Assembly: GCF_000374805.1 (NCBI RefSeq)
Contig: NZ_KB895358.1
Location: forward strand, 1-57,815
DNA: 57,815 nt
Reading direction: 5' to 3'
Source: Chitiniphilus shinanonensis DSM 23277
Lineage (GTDB): Bacteria; Pseudomonadota; Gammaproteobacteria; Burkholderiales; Chitinibacteraceae
Under the pieces are notes generated by a model, which had not been told where the DNA came from, did no database searches, and was given only the letters and a program-made list of their open reading frames with translations. Position 1 is the stretch's first letter, and each line of letters opens with the position of its first letter. A program made the position numbers and the translations under genes. Below are positions 8,912 through 17,335 of the stretch, one piece after another.

Positions 8912-10367
8912 GGGCGATCAGTTCCTCTTCGGTCAGGTGGTCCAGGCCGAGCGTGGCCTGTAGCCGGCCGGCGCGCATCACCGCCACGCGGTGGCACAGG
9001 CCGATCAGTTCGATCAGTTCGCTGGAGATCACGATCACGGCGCGGCCCTCGGCCGCCAGCCGGCGGATCAGAAAATAGATGTCGCGCTTGGCGCCCACGT
9101 CGACGCCGCGCGTGGGCTCGTCCAGCACCACCACCCGCGGATCGGGATGCAGGAACTTGGCCAGCGCCAGCTTCTGCTGGTTGCCGCCGGACAACATGCG
9201 CGCCCGCGCCGCCAGGTCGCCGGTGCGGATGCCGAACTCGCGCACCGCGTGCACCAGCGCGTCGCGCTCCTGGTCCAGCCGCAGCCACGGTCGCAGCACC
9301 ATCAGCGTCAGGTTGTCGCGCAGGCTGAGGTCGACGTGCAGCCCCTTGCCCTTGCGGTCCTCGCTCAGGTAGGTGATGCCGTGCTTCATCGCCTGGCGCG
9401 GGTTGCGCAAGGCGACCGGGCGCCCGCCCAGCTCGACCTGCCCGGCGCTGCGTGGGCGCAGGCCGATCAGCGCCTCGAACGCCTCGGTGCGGCCGGCGCC
9501 CACCAGCCCGGCAAAGCCCAGGATCTCGCCTTCGCGCACCTCGAAATCCAGCTGCTCGGCCCAGCCCGGCACGCTCAGGCCGCTGACCTTGAGCGCGCAC
9601 GGCGCGTCCGCCGGCGGCGGTTCCTTGTCGGGAAACATGTCGGACAGCTCGCGCCCGACCATCAGATTGGCCATCCGCCGCCGATCCACCTCGGCGGTGG
9701 CGGCACGGGCGACGAAGCGGCCGTCGCGCATCACCACCACCTCGTCGGTCACCCGCTCCACCTCGTCCAGCTTGTGCGAGATGTAGACGATGGTGGCGCC
9801 CTCTTCCTTCAGCCGCGCGATCAGCGCGAACAGCCGCTGCGTCTCGCCCGGCGTCAGCGTGGCGGTGGGCTCGTCCATGATCAGCAGCCGCGCGCGGCGC
9901 GACAGCGCCTTGGCGATCTCCACCAGCTGCTTCTCGGCGACGATCAGCCGGCGCACCGGCGTATCGGGGTCGGCCGCCAGCCCCACCAGCTGCAACACGC
10001 GCGCGGCCTCGGCGCGCATCGCCGCGTCGTCCAGCAGCCAGCCCTTCCTGCACTCGTGGCCGAGGAAGATGTTCTGGGCGATGGTCAGGTGCTCGGCCAG
10101 ATTGAATTCCTGGTGGATCAGCACGACGCCGGCCGCCTCGGCCTGGCGCGAATCGTCGAAGCGCCGCGCCGTGCCGTCGATGCGCACCTCGCCGCCGCTG
10201 GCGCGCTCGTAGCCGGCCAGGATCTTCATCAGCGTGGATTTGCCGGCGCCGTTCTCGCCCAGCAGCCCATACACCCGGCCCGGCGCCAGCTCGAAGCTCA
10301 CCCCGTGCAACACGCGCACCGCGCCGAAGTCCTTGGTCACCTGGTCGAACTGAATTGATAAGCTCAT
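8892..10367 (-). CDS. Sugar ABC transporter ATP-binding protein (tandem nucleotide-binding domains)
   Basis: A 491-residue RbsA/MglA-type ATPase with two fused nucleotide-binding domains. The first has Walker [10 protein letters not shown] (about 37-45), [17 protein letters not shown] and Walker [13 protein letters not shown]. The second half has [28 protein letters not shown] and [16 protein letters not shown]. As usual in this family the second Walker A is degenerate (VGAGRTE), so hydrolysis is asymmetric. It begins 1 nt after the lacI-family stop and overlaps the permease gene. Confidence 0.95.
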   Translation of the reverse strand: MSLSIQFDQVTKDFGAVRVLHGVSFELAPGRVYGLLGENGAGKSTLMKILAGYERASGGEVRIDGTARRFDDSRQAEAAGVVLIHQEFNLAEHLTIAQNIFLGHECRKGWLLDDAAMRAEAARVLQLVGLAADPDTPVRRLIVAEKQLVEIAKALSRRARLLIMDEPTATLTPGETQRLFALIARLKEEGATIVYISHKLDEVERVTDEVVVMRDGRFVARAATAEVDRRRMANLMVGRELSDMFPDKEPPPADAPCALKVSGLSVPGWAEQLDFEVREGEILGFAGLVGAGRTEAFEALIGLRPRSAGQVELGGRPVALRNPRQAMKHGITYLSEDRKGKGLHVDLSLRDNLTLMVLRPWLRLDQERDALVHAVREFGIRTGDLAARARMLSGGNQQKLALAKFLHPDPRVVVLDEPTRGVDVGAKRDIYFLIRRLAAEGRAVIVISSELIELIGLCHRVAVMRAGRLQATLGLDHLTEEELIAHATGTR

Positions 10368-10368
10368 T

Positions 10369-11394
10369 TCAAGCGCTCGCTCTACAGATCAGCCGGTGCG
10401 GCAGCAACATGCCCGGCACCGCGACCCCCGGCTCGGCCAGCCGCTGCAACAGCAGGCGGGCCGCCGTCTCGCCCAGCTCGCGCATCGGCTGGGCCACCGT
10501 GGTCAGCGGCGGATCGACCTGCGCCGCCAGGGCGATGTCGTCGAAGCCGATCACCGCCACGTCGTCCGGCACGCGGCGCCCGGCGTCGCGCAGGCCGCGC
10601 AGCACGCCGATGGCCAGCGTGTCCGATACCGCGAAGATGGCGCTGGGCGGCTCCGGCAGCGCCATCAGCCACGCCGCCGCCTCGGCCCCGGCGGCGAAAT
10701 CCAGGCTCCGCACATTGACCTGCCATTCCGGGTGCAGCCGCAGCCCGGCGTCGGTCAGCGCATCGCGATAGCCCTGGCGCCGCTGGCGGGCGTAGAGAAA
10801 ACGCTCGTCCGAATTGATCAGCGCAATGCGGTGATGGCCCCGCGCCAGCAGGTGCTGCACCGCCTCGCGCGCGGCGGCGCGGTTGTCGATGCCCACGTAG
10901 GGCACTGCCGCCTCGGGGTCGAATTCGCAGCACGCCACCCACGGCAACGGCGCCGCTTCCTCGGCCAGCGCCTGCTGCACCGTGTCCGGGTCCAGGCAGA
11001 TGGCGCCGTCGGCGCGCCGGGTGCGCAACAGGTCGAAATAGCTGCGCTCGCGCCCCGGGTCGGCGCCGGTGTCGCACAACAGCACGAAGTAACCCTGCTG
11101 CCGCGCCACGCTGTCGATGCCGCGCACGATCTCGGCATAGAACGGGTTGCCCACGTCCGGCACCATGGTCAGCAGCAGCCGGCTGGCCGCCGTGCGCAGG
11201 TTGCGCGCCAGGTGGTTCATCCGGTAGCCCAGCGCATCCACCGCCGCCATCACCTTGTCGCGCGTCTCGGCCTTGACCACCGCCTGGCCGTTGAGCACCC
11301 GCGACACCGTGGCCACCGACACCCCGGCCTGCCGCGCCACCGCGGAAATCGAGACATTCCCGGCCTCCCCAGGGGCCGTACCGGATCGAGGCAT
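10369..11394 (-). CDS. LacI-family transcriptional regulator of the sugar operon
   Basis: A 341-residue repressor. The helix-turn-helix SISAVARQAGVSVATVSRVL (about residues 14-33) with hinge helix LARNLRTAAS precedes a periplasmic-binding-protein-like ligand domain (VGIDNRAAAREAVQHLL, AVIGFDDIALA). The ATG at 11394 is used; GTG 11403 and TTG 11406 are alternative starts, none with a strong ribosome-binding site. It is the first gene of the operon, 1 nt before the ATPase. The palindrome at 11409-11424 suggests it represses its own operon until the imported sugar binds. Confidence 0.92.
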   Translation of the reverse strand: MPRSGTAPGEAGNVSISAVARQAGVSVATVSRVLNGQAVVKAETRDKVMAAVDALGYRMNHLARNLRTAASRLLLTMVPDVGNPFYAEIVRGIDSVARQQGYFVLLCDTGADPGRERSYFDLLRTRRADGAICLDPDTVQQALAEEAAPLPWVACCEFDPEAAVPYVGIDNRAAAREAVQHLLARGHHRIALINSDERFLYARQRRQGYRDALTDAGLRLHPEWQVNVRSLDFAAGAEAAAWLMALPEPPSAIFAVSDTLAIGVLRGLRDAGRRVPDDVAVIGFDDIALAAQVDPPLTTVAQPMRELGETAARLLLQRLAEPGVAVPGMLLPHRLICRASA

Positions 11395-11408
11395 CGCTCG
11401 CACCAAAA

Positions 11409-11424
11409 ATGTAATCGATTACAT
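11409..11424. promoter_or_regulatory. LacI-family operator palindrome
   Basis: ATGTAATCGATTACAT is a perfect 16-bp palindrome with the central CG step typical of LacI-family operators. It sits 15 bp upstream of the regulator start and contains a plausible -10 element (TGTAAT, minus strand). Autorepression of the whole operon is inferred. Confidence 0.75.
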
Positions 11425-11631
11425 CGTGGATACGTTTTTGCGATTAATCAAGAAAAATGTAGTTTGCTGCGACGCACTACGAAATCGGTGCTAACGGGAT
11501 GCTGCGGGGGAGAGCCCCCAACCCTGAACCACGGAGGATGCCGAGAACGGCGGAGATTGCGGTGATCACTGCTATTTCGTTCAAGATCAAACGGGTATCA
11601 CGACCACCGAAATCCTGTATTGGCAGTTGAA

Positions 11632-12009
11632 GTGAACAAGTACATCGTTGGGCTGCTGTTGGCGCTGCCCCTTATTGGCCATGCTGCCGAAGACATCAAC
11701 ATCGACAACGCGCGCCTCACTCTCAAGAAATGGGGGATGGCGTATTGCCTGGGCACGTTCCAAAAATCAGAAACCGAAGACGAGGCCGGGTATGCGCGGG
11801 GGGGCTATTTCCAGTTGGGCGAGCACGCGGAGCCGGCATACCGCAATATCCGCAGCTATTTCAACAAGGTCATTCCGGAAGATAAAAAGGTCATGCAGGC
11901 AACAGGGAAAACCAGCAACCTGATGCGCTGCCTCGACGCCTACGAAGCCCCCGCATACAGCAAGCTGATCATCCAGCAGGACAAGTTCATCGGGGCCGAG
12001 ATGGAGTAG
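11632..12009 (+). CDS. Tai4-like T6SS amidase immunity protein (periplasmic)
   Basis: A 125-residue secreted protein. The GTG start at 11632 gives a clean signal peptide MNKYIVGLLLALPLIGHA-AED; an upstream TTG (11620) is an alternative. The mature part has LKKWGMAYCLGTF, GYFQLGEHAEPAYRNIRSYF and LMRCLDAYEAPAYSKLI. That is the two-cysteine helical pattern I associate with the Tai4 family, periplasmic inhibitors of Tae4 peptidoglycan amidases. No Tae4-like effector or T6SS gene is in the window, so it would be an orphan immunity gene. Assignment is from motif recall, not a search. Confidence 0.6.
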   Translation: MNKYIVGLLLALPLIGHAAEDINIDNARLTLKKWGMAYCLGTFQKSETEDEAGYARGGYFQLGEHAEPAYRNIRSYFNKVIPEDKKVMQATGKTSNLMRCLDAYEAPAYSKLIIQQDKFIGAEME

Positions 12010-12095
12010 CACGCCGCTGGACAAGCTGCCATTCGGCGACGGCTGGGTTGCGACGAAATGGCCCGCAACAGACCTGCTCATTTCCTTGCCTTCGG

Positions 12096-12155
12096 ATTTT
12101 CTCCGTGAACCTCCGTGTCCTCACCGCCCTCAGTGGTTCAAGACCTGGGGTTCCG
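12096..12155. repeat. Degenerate half copy of dispersed repeat B
   Basis: The stretch reading TTTTCTCCGTGAACCTCCGTG and ending CAGTGGTTCAAGACCTGGGG resembles the right arm of repeat B at 38133-38373 and 40388-40559. Its left arm is missing. It lies 11 bp before the 3' end of the rcnA gene. Confidence 0.6.
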
Positions 12156-12165
12156 CAATCCCCCC

Positions 12166-13239
12166 TCAAACCAGCGCCGCCACGCCGTGGTAGCTCACCC
12201 ACAGCCCCACCAGCACGATCAGCGCGCCCGACAGGTACGGCGCCTGGCGCGCCAAGTCGCCGAAGCCCTGCCAGCGTCGCGACGCATGCCGCACGCCGAG
12301 CGCGGCCAGGCTGCCCGACAGCACCAGGGTCAGCGCCAGGCCGACGCTGAAGCACAGCACCAGCGCCGCGCCCAGGGTGAGCTGCTTCAGCTGCAGGCAC
12401 AGCAGCAGCACGGTGATCGATGCCGGGCACGGGATCAGTCCGCCGGTCAGGCCGAACAGCACGATCTGGCCGGTGGTCACGTCGCGCTGCGCGAAGCGGC
12501 GCTGGATCTGCTCGGCGTGTGCGCGCTCGTGGGCGTCCTGGTATTCGGCCTGCCGCAACGGCTCGGCGCCGCGCCGGCCGGCAACGAAGCGCACCGCGTA
12601 GTCGTGGGCATGGTCGCCATGGCGCAGCGACAGCGTCGCCTCGAACGCGTGTGGCGCCGGCACCGGCTCGGCCGACTCCAGGCTGCCCATGCGCGAGGCG
12701 AAGCCGAAGGTCCAGTGCTCGCCATCGGGGTGCGCGATGCGCACCGTCACATCGCGCGACAGCCAGTGGTGCCCCAGCTTGCCCTGCTGGCGCAGGCGGA
12801 AGCGCGGCGCGTCGTCGTCGGTCAGTTCCAGCCACACCACGCCGTGGCCGGTATCGATGCGGCCCGGCTCGACCGCGCCCTGCGCCGCCTCGGCCGCCTG
12901 TTGCGCGCGCCAGGTGCGCCACAGCATCCACAAGGCGATGGCGACGATCAGCACGCCCGACGCCAGCTGGAAATACGGCTCGGCCGTGGCCGCGTCCCAG
13001 TTGCGGCCCAGGTGCAGGCCCACCATCGCCACCGCCCATACCACCGCCGTGTGCGACAGCGTGGCCGCCAGCCCCAGCAGCACCGCCTGCCCCACCGTGC
13101 CGCGCACCGCCACGATGAACGCCGCCATCATGGTCTTGGAATGGCCCGGCTCCAGGCCGTGCAGCGCGCCCAGCAGCACGGCGCTGGGGATGAACAGCCA
13201 GGCGTTGCCCTGCTGCAACAACGTGGAGAACGGGTACAT
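12166..13239 (-). CDS. rcnA: Nickel/cobalt efflux transporter RcnA (NicO family)
   Basis: A 357-residue inner-membrane exporter. NicO signatures are GALHGLEPGHSKTMMAAF (near residues 24-41, metal-binding His/Glu) in the first membrane block and GLTGGLIPCPASITVLLL in the second. Between them lies a polar loop with scattered histidines (HGDHAHD). It protects the cytoplasm from excess Ni(II)/Co(II). The start at 13239 is where the hydrophobic segment begins, but no strong ribosome-binding site is visible; longer starts would enter the divergent regulatory region. It is divergent from rcnR with an RcnR operator between, so metal-induced derepression is expected. Confidence 0.9.
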   Translation of the reverse strand: MYPFSTLLQQGNAWLFIPSAVLLGALHGLEPGHSKTMMAAFIVAVRGTVGQAVLLGLAATLSHTAVVWAVAMVGLHLGRNWDAATAEPYFQLASGVLIVAIALWMLWRTWRAQQAAEAAQGAVEPGRIDTGHGVVWLELTDDDAPRFRLRQQGKLGHHWLSRDVTVRIAHPDGEHWTFGFASRMGSLESAEPVPAPHAFEATLSLRHGDHAHDYAVRFVAGRRGAEPLRQAEYQDAHERAHAEQIQRRFAQRDVTTGQIVLFGLTGGLIPCPASITVLLLCLQLKQLTLGAALVLCFSVGLALTLVLSGSLAALGVRHASRRWQGFGDLARQAPYLSGALIVLVGLWVSYHGVAALV

Positions 13240-13277
13240 GTCGAGGTGACCGAGCGGAGGGACGAAGCCGCCGATGA

Positions 13278-13292
13278 TACTACCCCCCAGTA
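13278..13292. promoter_or_regulatory. RcnR operator (TACT-G6-N-AGTA)
   Basis: The plus-strand sequence TACTACCCCCCAGTA reads TACTGGGGGGTAGTA on the other strand, a perfect match to the TACT-G6-N-AGTA site known for E. coli RcnR. It lies between divergent rcnA and rcnR, where it can control both. Confidence 0.9.
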
Positions 13293-13340
13293 TCCGCGTG
13301 CTACGCTGCCGCCGTATTCGGACTTTGATATGGATCACCG

Positions 13341-13613
13341 ATGGCGCACACGATCAGGGACAAGGCCAAACTGCTGGCGCGGGTGCGGCGCATCCAGGGC
13401 CAGGCCGCCGCGCTGGAAAAGCAGTTGTGCGACGAGACCGATTGCGGCGCGGTGTTGCAGCAGATCGCCGCGATCCGCGGCGCGGTGAACGGGCTGATGG
13501 TGGCGGTGATCGAAGGCCACCTGACCGACCACGTGGTGAAGGAGGCCGACCCGGCGCAACGCCAGCAGGACCTCGACGTGGCGTTGGGGGTGATCAAGTC
13601 GTATCTGAAGTAA
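13341..13613 (+). CDS. rcnR: Ni/Co-responsive repressor RcnR (CsoR/RcnR family)
   Basis: A 90-residue all-helical repressor. It shares long identities with E. coli RcnR ([51 protein letters not shown]). The metal ligands His3, Cys35, His60 and His64 are all present, so Ni(II)/Co(II) sensing rather than Cu or formaldehyde sensing is expected. Metal binding should release the operator at 13278-13292 and allow rcnA expression. Confidence 0.96.
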   Translation: MAHTIRDKAKLLARVRRIQGQAAALEKQLCDETDCGAVLQQIAAIRGAVNGLMVAVIEGHLTDHVVKEADPAQRQQDLDVALGVIKSYLK

Positions 13614-13718
13614 CCGCGACGGGATCGCCACGCGGCACCGTCGCAACCGCGCCTGGCGCGGGCTTAAAACCGGGGTGGCGGGCACGGCATTGCACCGCGC
13701 CTGCCGCCCCGGATGCCT

Positions 13719-14024
13719 TCAGGCAAACACCCCCAGCATCGCCGCCAGCTTCACCGCCGCCAGCACCCCGGCCTGCACGTCGGCCGCGTGGTCGATATCG
13801 CGCTTGAGCTGGCGCAGCGCGTCCAGATCCTCGGGCGTGGTCAGCACGCCTTCCTTGAACAGCGCCAGCCGCGCCTGGGTCATCTCTTCGGTGGCCTTGG
13901 TGATGGCCGGCTTCAGCTGCCAGCGCTCGGCGGGGCCGGCGGCGGCGTACTGGTCGAAGAGCGCGTCCAGCGCCGCCTCGGCCAGTCGGACGAATTCGCG
14001 ATCCTGATCGTCGGCCATGTTCAT
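13719..14024 (-). CDS. Small conserved-type hypothetical protein
   Basis: A 101-residue, mostly helical cytoplasmic protein of unknown function, acidic at its N-terminus. It starts MNMADDQDREFVRLAEAALDALFDQY; no family is recognised. Its ATG overlaps the stop of the upstream lipoprotein gene in an ATGA arrangement, so the two are translationally coupled and probably act together. No signal peptide or membrane segment is seen. The 3' end faces rcnR convergently. Confidence 0.7.
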   Translation of the reverse strand: MNMADDQDREFVRLAEAALDALFDQYAAAGPAERWQLKPAITKATEEMTQARLALFKEGVLTTPEDLDALRQLKRDIDHAADVQAGVLAAVKLAAMLGVFA

Positions 14025-14896
14025 TGCTCCTTGCCCGGTGCCGCGCAGGCGGCGATGTCGGCCAGCGGCAGCGCGCCCACCCGTTGCCAGTAGGCGCTGC
14101 CTTCCATATCGGTCTTCATCGCCTGCAACCGGCTGGCCGCGGCGCTCGCGTCGACGCCCTTGAGGGTGCCGGCGAAGGCGAAGCCGGCCTGGATCGCCCC
14201 CAGCAGGTTGGACAGCGACACGTCGTCGTAATGCGCCAGCATCGCGTCCAGCCGGCGCCCCTGCTCCACCGCCGCCAGCGTCAGGCGTTGCGCCGCGGCG
14301 TGGCGGGCCTCGTAGGCGGCGACGCCGCCGGCGAACGCGTCGAAATCGCGCCGCGCCAGGCCCTGATCGCCCTGGGCGGCGCTGCGCTTGAACTCGGCGA
14401 AGCGCTGGCGCAGCGCGCTCGGGTACAGCGGCTGCTGGTTCACGTCGTCGGCGAAGTTCACCAGTTGCCAGGTCAGCCGGGCCACCGCGTTGCGCCCGCA
14501 CGAGACATAGCGCGCGCCCAGCACGCTGCCCTGCGGCAGGCTGTCGTAGGCGCTGCCCAGCGCGGCGTAGGCGGCGCGGATGTCGCCGAACTCGCGGGCG
14601 ATGCCGCCCTGGATGCCCACGCCGTCGCGGGCGCCGACATTGCCCACGGCGTCGTCGAAGCTGCCGGCCTGTCCCTGCCGCGCCGCCGCGTAGGCGCCCT
14701 GGAACAGCTCGTCCTGCGAGGTGGCGGCCACCGCGCCGTAGTCGCGGAACATCGCCTCGTAGGCGTCCAGCGCCTCGCTGGATTTGGCCTCGAACGCCTT
14801 CACCGCCGCCAGCAGCGCCTCGGCCTTTTCGGGCGTACAGGCCGTCAGCGGCAGGATCAGCGCCAGCAGGCAGAGGGTTCTGGTGGCAATGCGCAT
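14021..14896 (-). CDS. Predicted lipoprotein of unknown function
   Basis: A 291-residue protein with a lipoprotein signal peptide, MRIATRTLCLLALILPLTAC, lipobox LTAC and Cys20. Residue 21 is Thr rather than Asp, so outer-membrane sorting is expected. The mature region is alanine-rich and predominantly helical (for example EKAEALLAAVKAFEAKSSEA), with no catalytic motif recognised. It is coupled by a 4-nt overlap to the small downstream protein. Confidence 0.75.
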   Translation of the reverse strand: MRIATRTLCLLALILPLTACTPEKAEALLAAVKAFEAKSSEALDAYEAMFRDYGAVAATSQDELFQGAYAAARQGQAGSFDDAVGNVGARDGVGIQGGIAREFGDIRAAYAALGSAYDSLPQGSVLGARYVSCGRNAVARLTWQLVNFADDVNQQPLYPSALRQRFAEFKRSAAQGDQGLARRDFDAFAGGVAAYEARHAAAQRLTLAAVEQGRRLDAMLAHYDDVSLSNLLGAIQAGFAFAGTLKGVDASAAASRLQAMKTDMEGSAYWQRVGALPLADIAACAAPGKEQ

Positions 14897-15442
14897 GCTG
14901 GATTCCCGTCGTGATCGGGCCGCGGCGCGGCCCTCGCCACACGGTAGAAGATGCCAATTGCATGTTCAAGACGGATCGCGCGGCGCCCGGCGGGCAGCCG
15001 ACAACCGTTTCGCCGGGCCGGCGCGGCGCTCCGATGTGGCCGGCGGCGCGTAATCCGCCGTCCTCCGCGCTGCCGGGTCGCATCGCCCGATCGATCCTGT
15101 TGCAAAAATGACAAAAGCCAAATTTCACAAGAAAGTTTTCATAAGCAAAAAAGCAGAATCTTATGCTTATTTTGTCAGCAAACAGGAAGAATTGACCGCC
15201 TCGGCATCACGCCGCCGACCCCCGCTTGCATGCAGTCGACCACATCCGTGCGTGAGCGACCGTTGCAGCGCACCGCTGCCGCCAGGGCAAATGGCTGATT
15301 CGTCGCCCATCGCCAGATCGCGTGCCGATTGCGGCATTTGACCAATCGCCGCCAATGGGCCAGCCCCCGGATTGTCCAATCCAAAAAGATACTGACTTGA
15401 ATGCCGGCAATTCGCCAGACCGAATCCGGCACACCATTTGTC
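14897..15442. other. Long intergenic region upstream of the antibiotic cluster
   Basis: No coding sequence is supported. From about 15110 the base composition becomes much more A/T-rich than the genes around it. A hairpin of ATAAGCA (15141-15147) with TGCTTAT (15164-15170), followed by TTTG, is visible. The AT-rich part leads into the lux box at 15443. This is a candidate regulatory region for the operon starting at 15749. Confidence 0.6.
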
Positions 15443-15462
15443 ACCTGATATTTTTATCAGGT
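15443..15462. promoter_or_regulatory. lux box upstream of the obafluorin-type operon
   Basis: ACCTGATATTTTTATCAGGT is a perfect 20-bp inverted repeat (8-bp arms, 4-bp spacer) with the ACCTG-N10-CAGGT frame of the Vibrio fischeri lux box. It is centred near 15452; a TTTAAT -10 candidate at 15486-15491 would place transcription start near 15498. The box would then lie about 45 bp upstream, the usual LuxR activation position. A long 5' leader of about 250 nt precedes the first gene. Confidence 0.8.
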
Positions 15463-15748
15463 TACGGCGTGCGGGGCGGCCGATTTTTAATTCGCGCAGT
15501 TTTTGGCGACCGATGCGGATTGGCGCAACAGCCTATAAGCGATGCGGAATGCGTTTTTTGATCGGCGACAAATTTCACTGATTGATCGATCGTTCATCCA
15601 ATTGCAACAAAAGCTTGCACCGCATACGCCACGCAATTCAGGCATTGCCACGGCCCAATTGGCCCTTTTTTTGGAAAGACCATTGCGGGCGGTGCCCTCA
15701 ACGATGAATTGCCCGATGGGCTGCGACGCCCCCGGCCAGGAGAAACCG

Positions 15749-16690
15749 ATGCTGATCGCCGAGCAGAACGACCTCACCAACCACTGGTACCAGCGCGCCA
15801 CGGTGCGCCATACCCCGCGCATCATCGTGCCCGATTACTCCGACGAGGAGCTGATCTACCCGCTGGCGCGCTGCGCGGTGTGCGACCACCCGATGATCCT
15901 GGCGCGCGGCCAGGCCACCCGGGCGTTCATCCTGGCGCAGGCCGCCTACCAGTTCCTCTATGGCGTGGGCCTGCTGGAGACCAAGTTCGTCATCCAGTGC
16001 AGCCTGGCGCTGCTGCACCACGAAATCCCCGGCATCGACGAATTCGCCCGGCTCCAAGCGCTGACCGTGGTCATCGACGAGGGCTACCACGCCCACGTGG
16101 CGCTCGACTACATCATCCAGATGCAGGCCAGGAGCGGCATCGTGCCGTTGCAGGTGCCCCAGTCCAATCACAAGCTGGACGCCGCCGCCCGCGCCAGCGC
16201 CACGCTGCCCGAGGCGATGCGCGCCGACTTCCAGCTGCTGGCGGTGACGCTGGCCGAGAACGTGCTCACCGACGAGATCGCCAACCTGGGCCGCGACAAG
16301 GGCCTGGCGCAGACCTTCACCACGCTGATGATGGACCACGTGCGCGACGAAGGACGCCATTCCAATTATTTCGCCGATTTGATGAAAGCGCGCTGGGCGC
16401 ATATGCCGCAGGCCACGCGCGACCGATTCACCGCCATGCTGCCCGATTACCTGGACGATTTCCTCGGCACCGATCCATCGCGGAGTTTCGAGCGCAAGAT
16501 CCTGCGCGCCTGCGAATTCTCCCCGGCGGAAACGGAACGGATCATCGACGAGACCCAGGGCGAATTCCAGGCATTGCACGATCAATTGACCGCCAAGACC
16601 AAAATCCGCCTGGATCGGCTGCTCAGGCAGATTGGCGTGCCCGATCCGGCGAATGCCGATTCCGCCGCCGCCCTCGATGCCGCCGTCTGA
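15749..16690 (+). CDS. obaC: AurF-type diiron N-oxygenase (arylamine to nitroarene), ObaC-like
   Basis: A 313-residue ferritin-like diiron oxygenase of the p-aminobenzoate N-oxygenase family. Ligand motifs visible are E111xxH114 (DEGYHAH) and E201xxH204 (DEGRHSN), with further Glu/His in LAENVLTDEI and ALLHHEIPG. In obafluorin biosynthesis this enzyme oxidises the aryl amine of 4-aminophenylpyruvate to a nitro group. The start at 15749 is chosen for a strong AGGAG 7 nt upstream; the frame is open further upstream without a ribosome-binding site. It is the first gene of the operon, behind the lux box, followed by the aminophenylpyruvate genes. Confidence 0.88.
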   Translation: MLIAEQNDLTNHWYQRATVRHTPRIIVPDYSDEELIYPLARCAVCDHPMILARGQATRAFILAQAAYQFLYGVGLLETKFVIQCSLALLHHEIPGIDEFARLQALTVVIDEGYHAHVALDYIIQMQARSGIVPLQVPQSNHKLDAAARASATLPEAMRADFQLLAVTLAENVLTDEIANLGRDKGLAQTFTTLMMDHVRDEGRHSNYFADLMKARWAHMPQATRDRFTAMLPDYLDDFLGTDPSRSFERKILRACEFSPAETERIIDETQGEFQALHDQLTAKTKIRLDRLLRQIGVPDPANADSAAALDAAV

Positions 16691-16709
16691 TCAAGAACCG
16701 GGAATGGCC

Positions 16710-17300
16710 ATGTGCAAAACGCTGATCGTCGATAATTTCGATTCGTTTACCTACAACCTGTACCAATACATGGGCGAGGTCTGCGGCGAAGAGCCGCGGG
16801 TGGTGCTCAATACCGCCGATTGGGACACCCTAAACCTGGACGACTACGACTGCGTGATCGTCTCGCCCGGGCCGGGCACGCCGGCGCGCACCGAGGATGT
16901 CGGTGTCAGTGCCGAGGTGATCCGGCGCAGCCGGGTGCCGGTGCTCGGAGTATGCCTGGGCCACCAGTGCATGGCGCACCTGCACGGCATGGACGTGGTG
17001 CACGCGCCGACGCCGGTGCACGGCCGCGTCAGCGTGATCCGCCACAACAACGACGGCGTGTTCAAGGGCCTGCCGCCGGATCTGCCGGTGGTGCGCTACC
17101 ACTCGCTGGTGGTGCAGGCGCTCAAGCCGCCGTTCGAACTCACCGCCTGGGGCGACGACGGCATGATCCACGGCATCCGCCATACCGAGCGCCCGCTCTA
17201 CGGCATCCAGTTCCATCCCGAATCGATCTGCACCGAAGCCGGCCTCGACCTGCTGCGCAATTTCCGCGACATCGCCGTGCATCACGCACGCCACGCCTGA
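16710..17300 (+). CDS. Aminodeoxychorismate synthase glutamine amidotransferase (PabA-like)
   Basis: A 196-residue class I glutamine amidotransferase. The triad is Cys82 (LGVCLGHQC), His169 and Glu171 (IQFHPES). It supplies ammonia to the partner chorismate-aminating subunit encoded next. ATG 16710 is preferred over ATG 16704 because the GGGAA at about 16699 is then suitably spaced. Its placement before PabB and PapC/PapB-like genes shows it serves 4-aminophenylpyruvate synthesis rather than folate or tryptophan. Confidence 0.92.
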   Translation: MCKTLIVDNFDSFTYNLYQYMGEVCGEEPRVVLNTADWDTLNLDDYDCVIVSPGPGTPARTEDVGVSAEVIRRSRVPVLGVCLGHQCMAHLHGMDVVHAPTPVHGRVSVIRHNNDGVFKGLPPDLPVVRYHSLVVQALKPPFELTAWGDDGMIHGIRHTERPLYGIQFHPESICTEAGLDLLRNFRDIAVHHARHA

Positions 17301-17335
17301 AATCCCGTTTCGCGCCCATCACATAGGAGTCGGCG

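Noticed and set aside
12010-12165. Small gene between the Tai4-like gene and rcnA
   Set aside because: No start, ribosome-binding site or coding signal; the stretch is partly a degenerate repeat B arm.
15141-15170. Rho-independent terminator upstream of the antibiotic operon
   Set aside because: The 7-bp AT-rich stem with a 16-nt loop is weak, and no gene ends nearby on either strand.
15542-15748. In-frame N-terminal extension of the N-oxygenase
   Set aside because: No ribosome-binding site supports the earlier starts, the added sequence lacks family similarity, and ATG 15749 has a strong AGGAG. The extension lies in the 5' leader.
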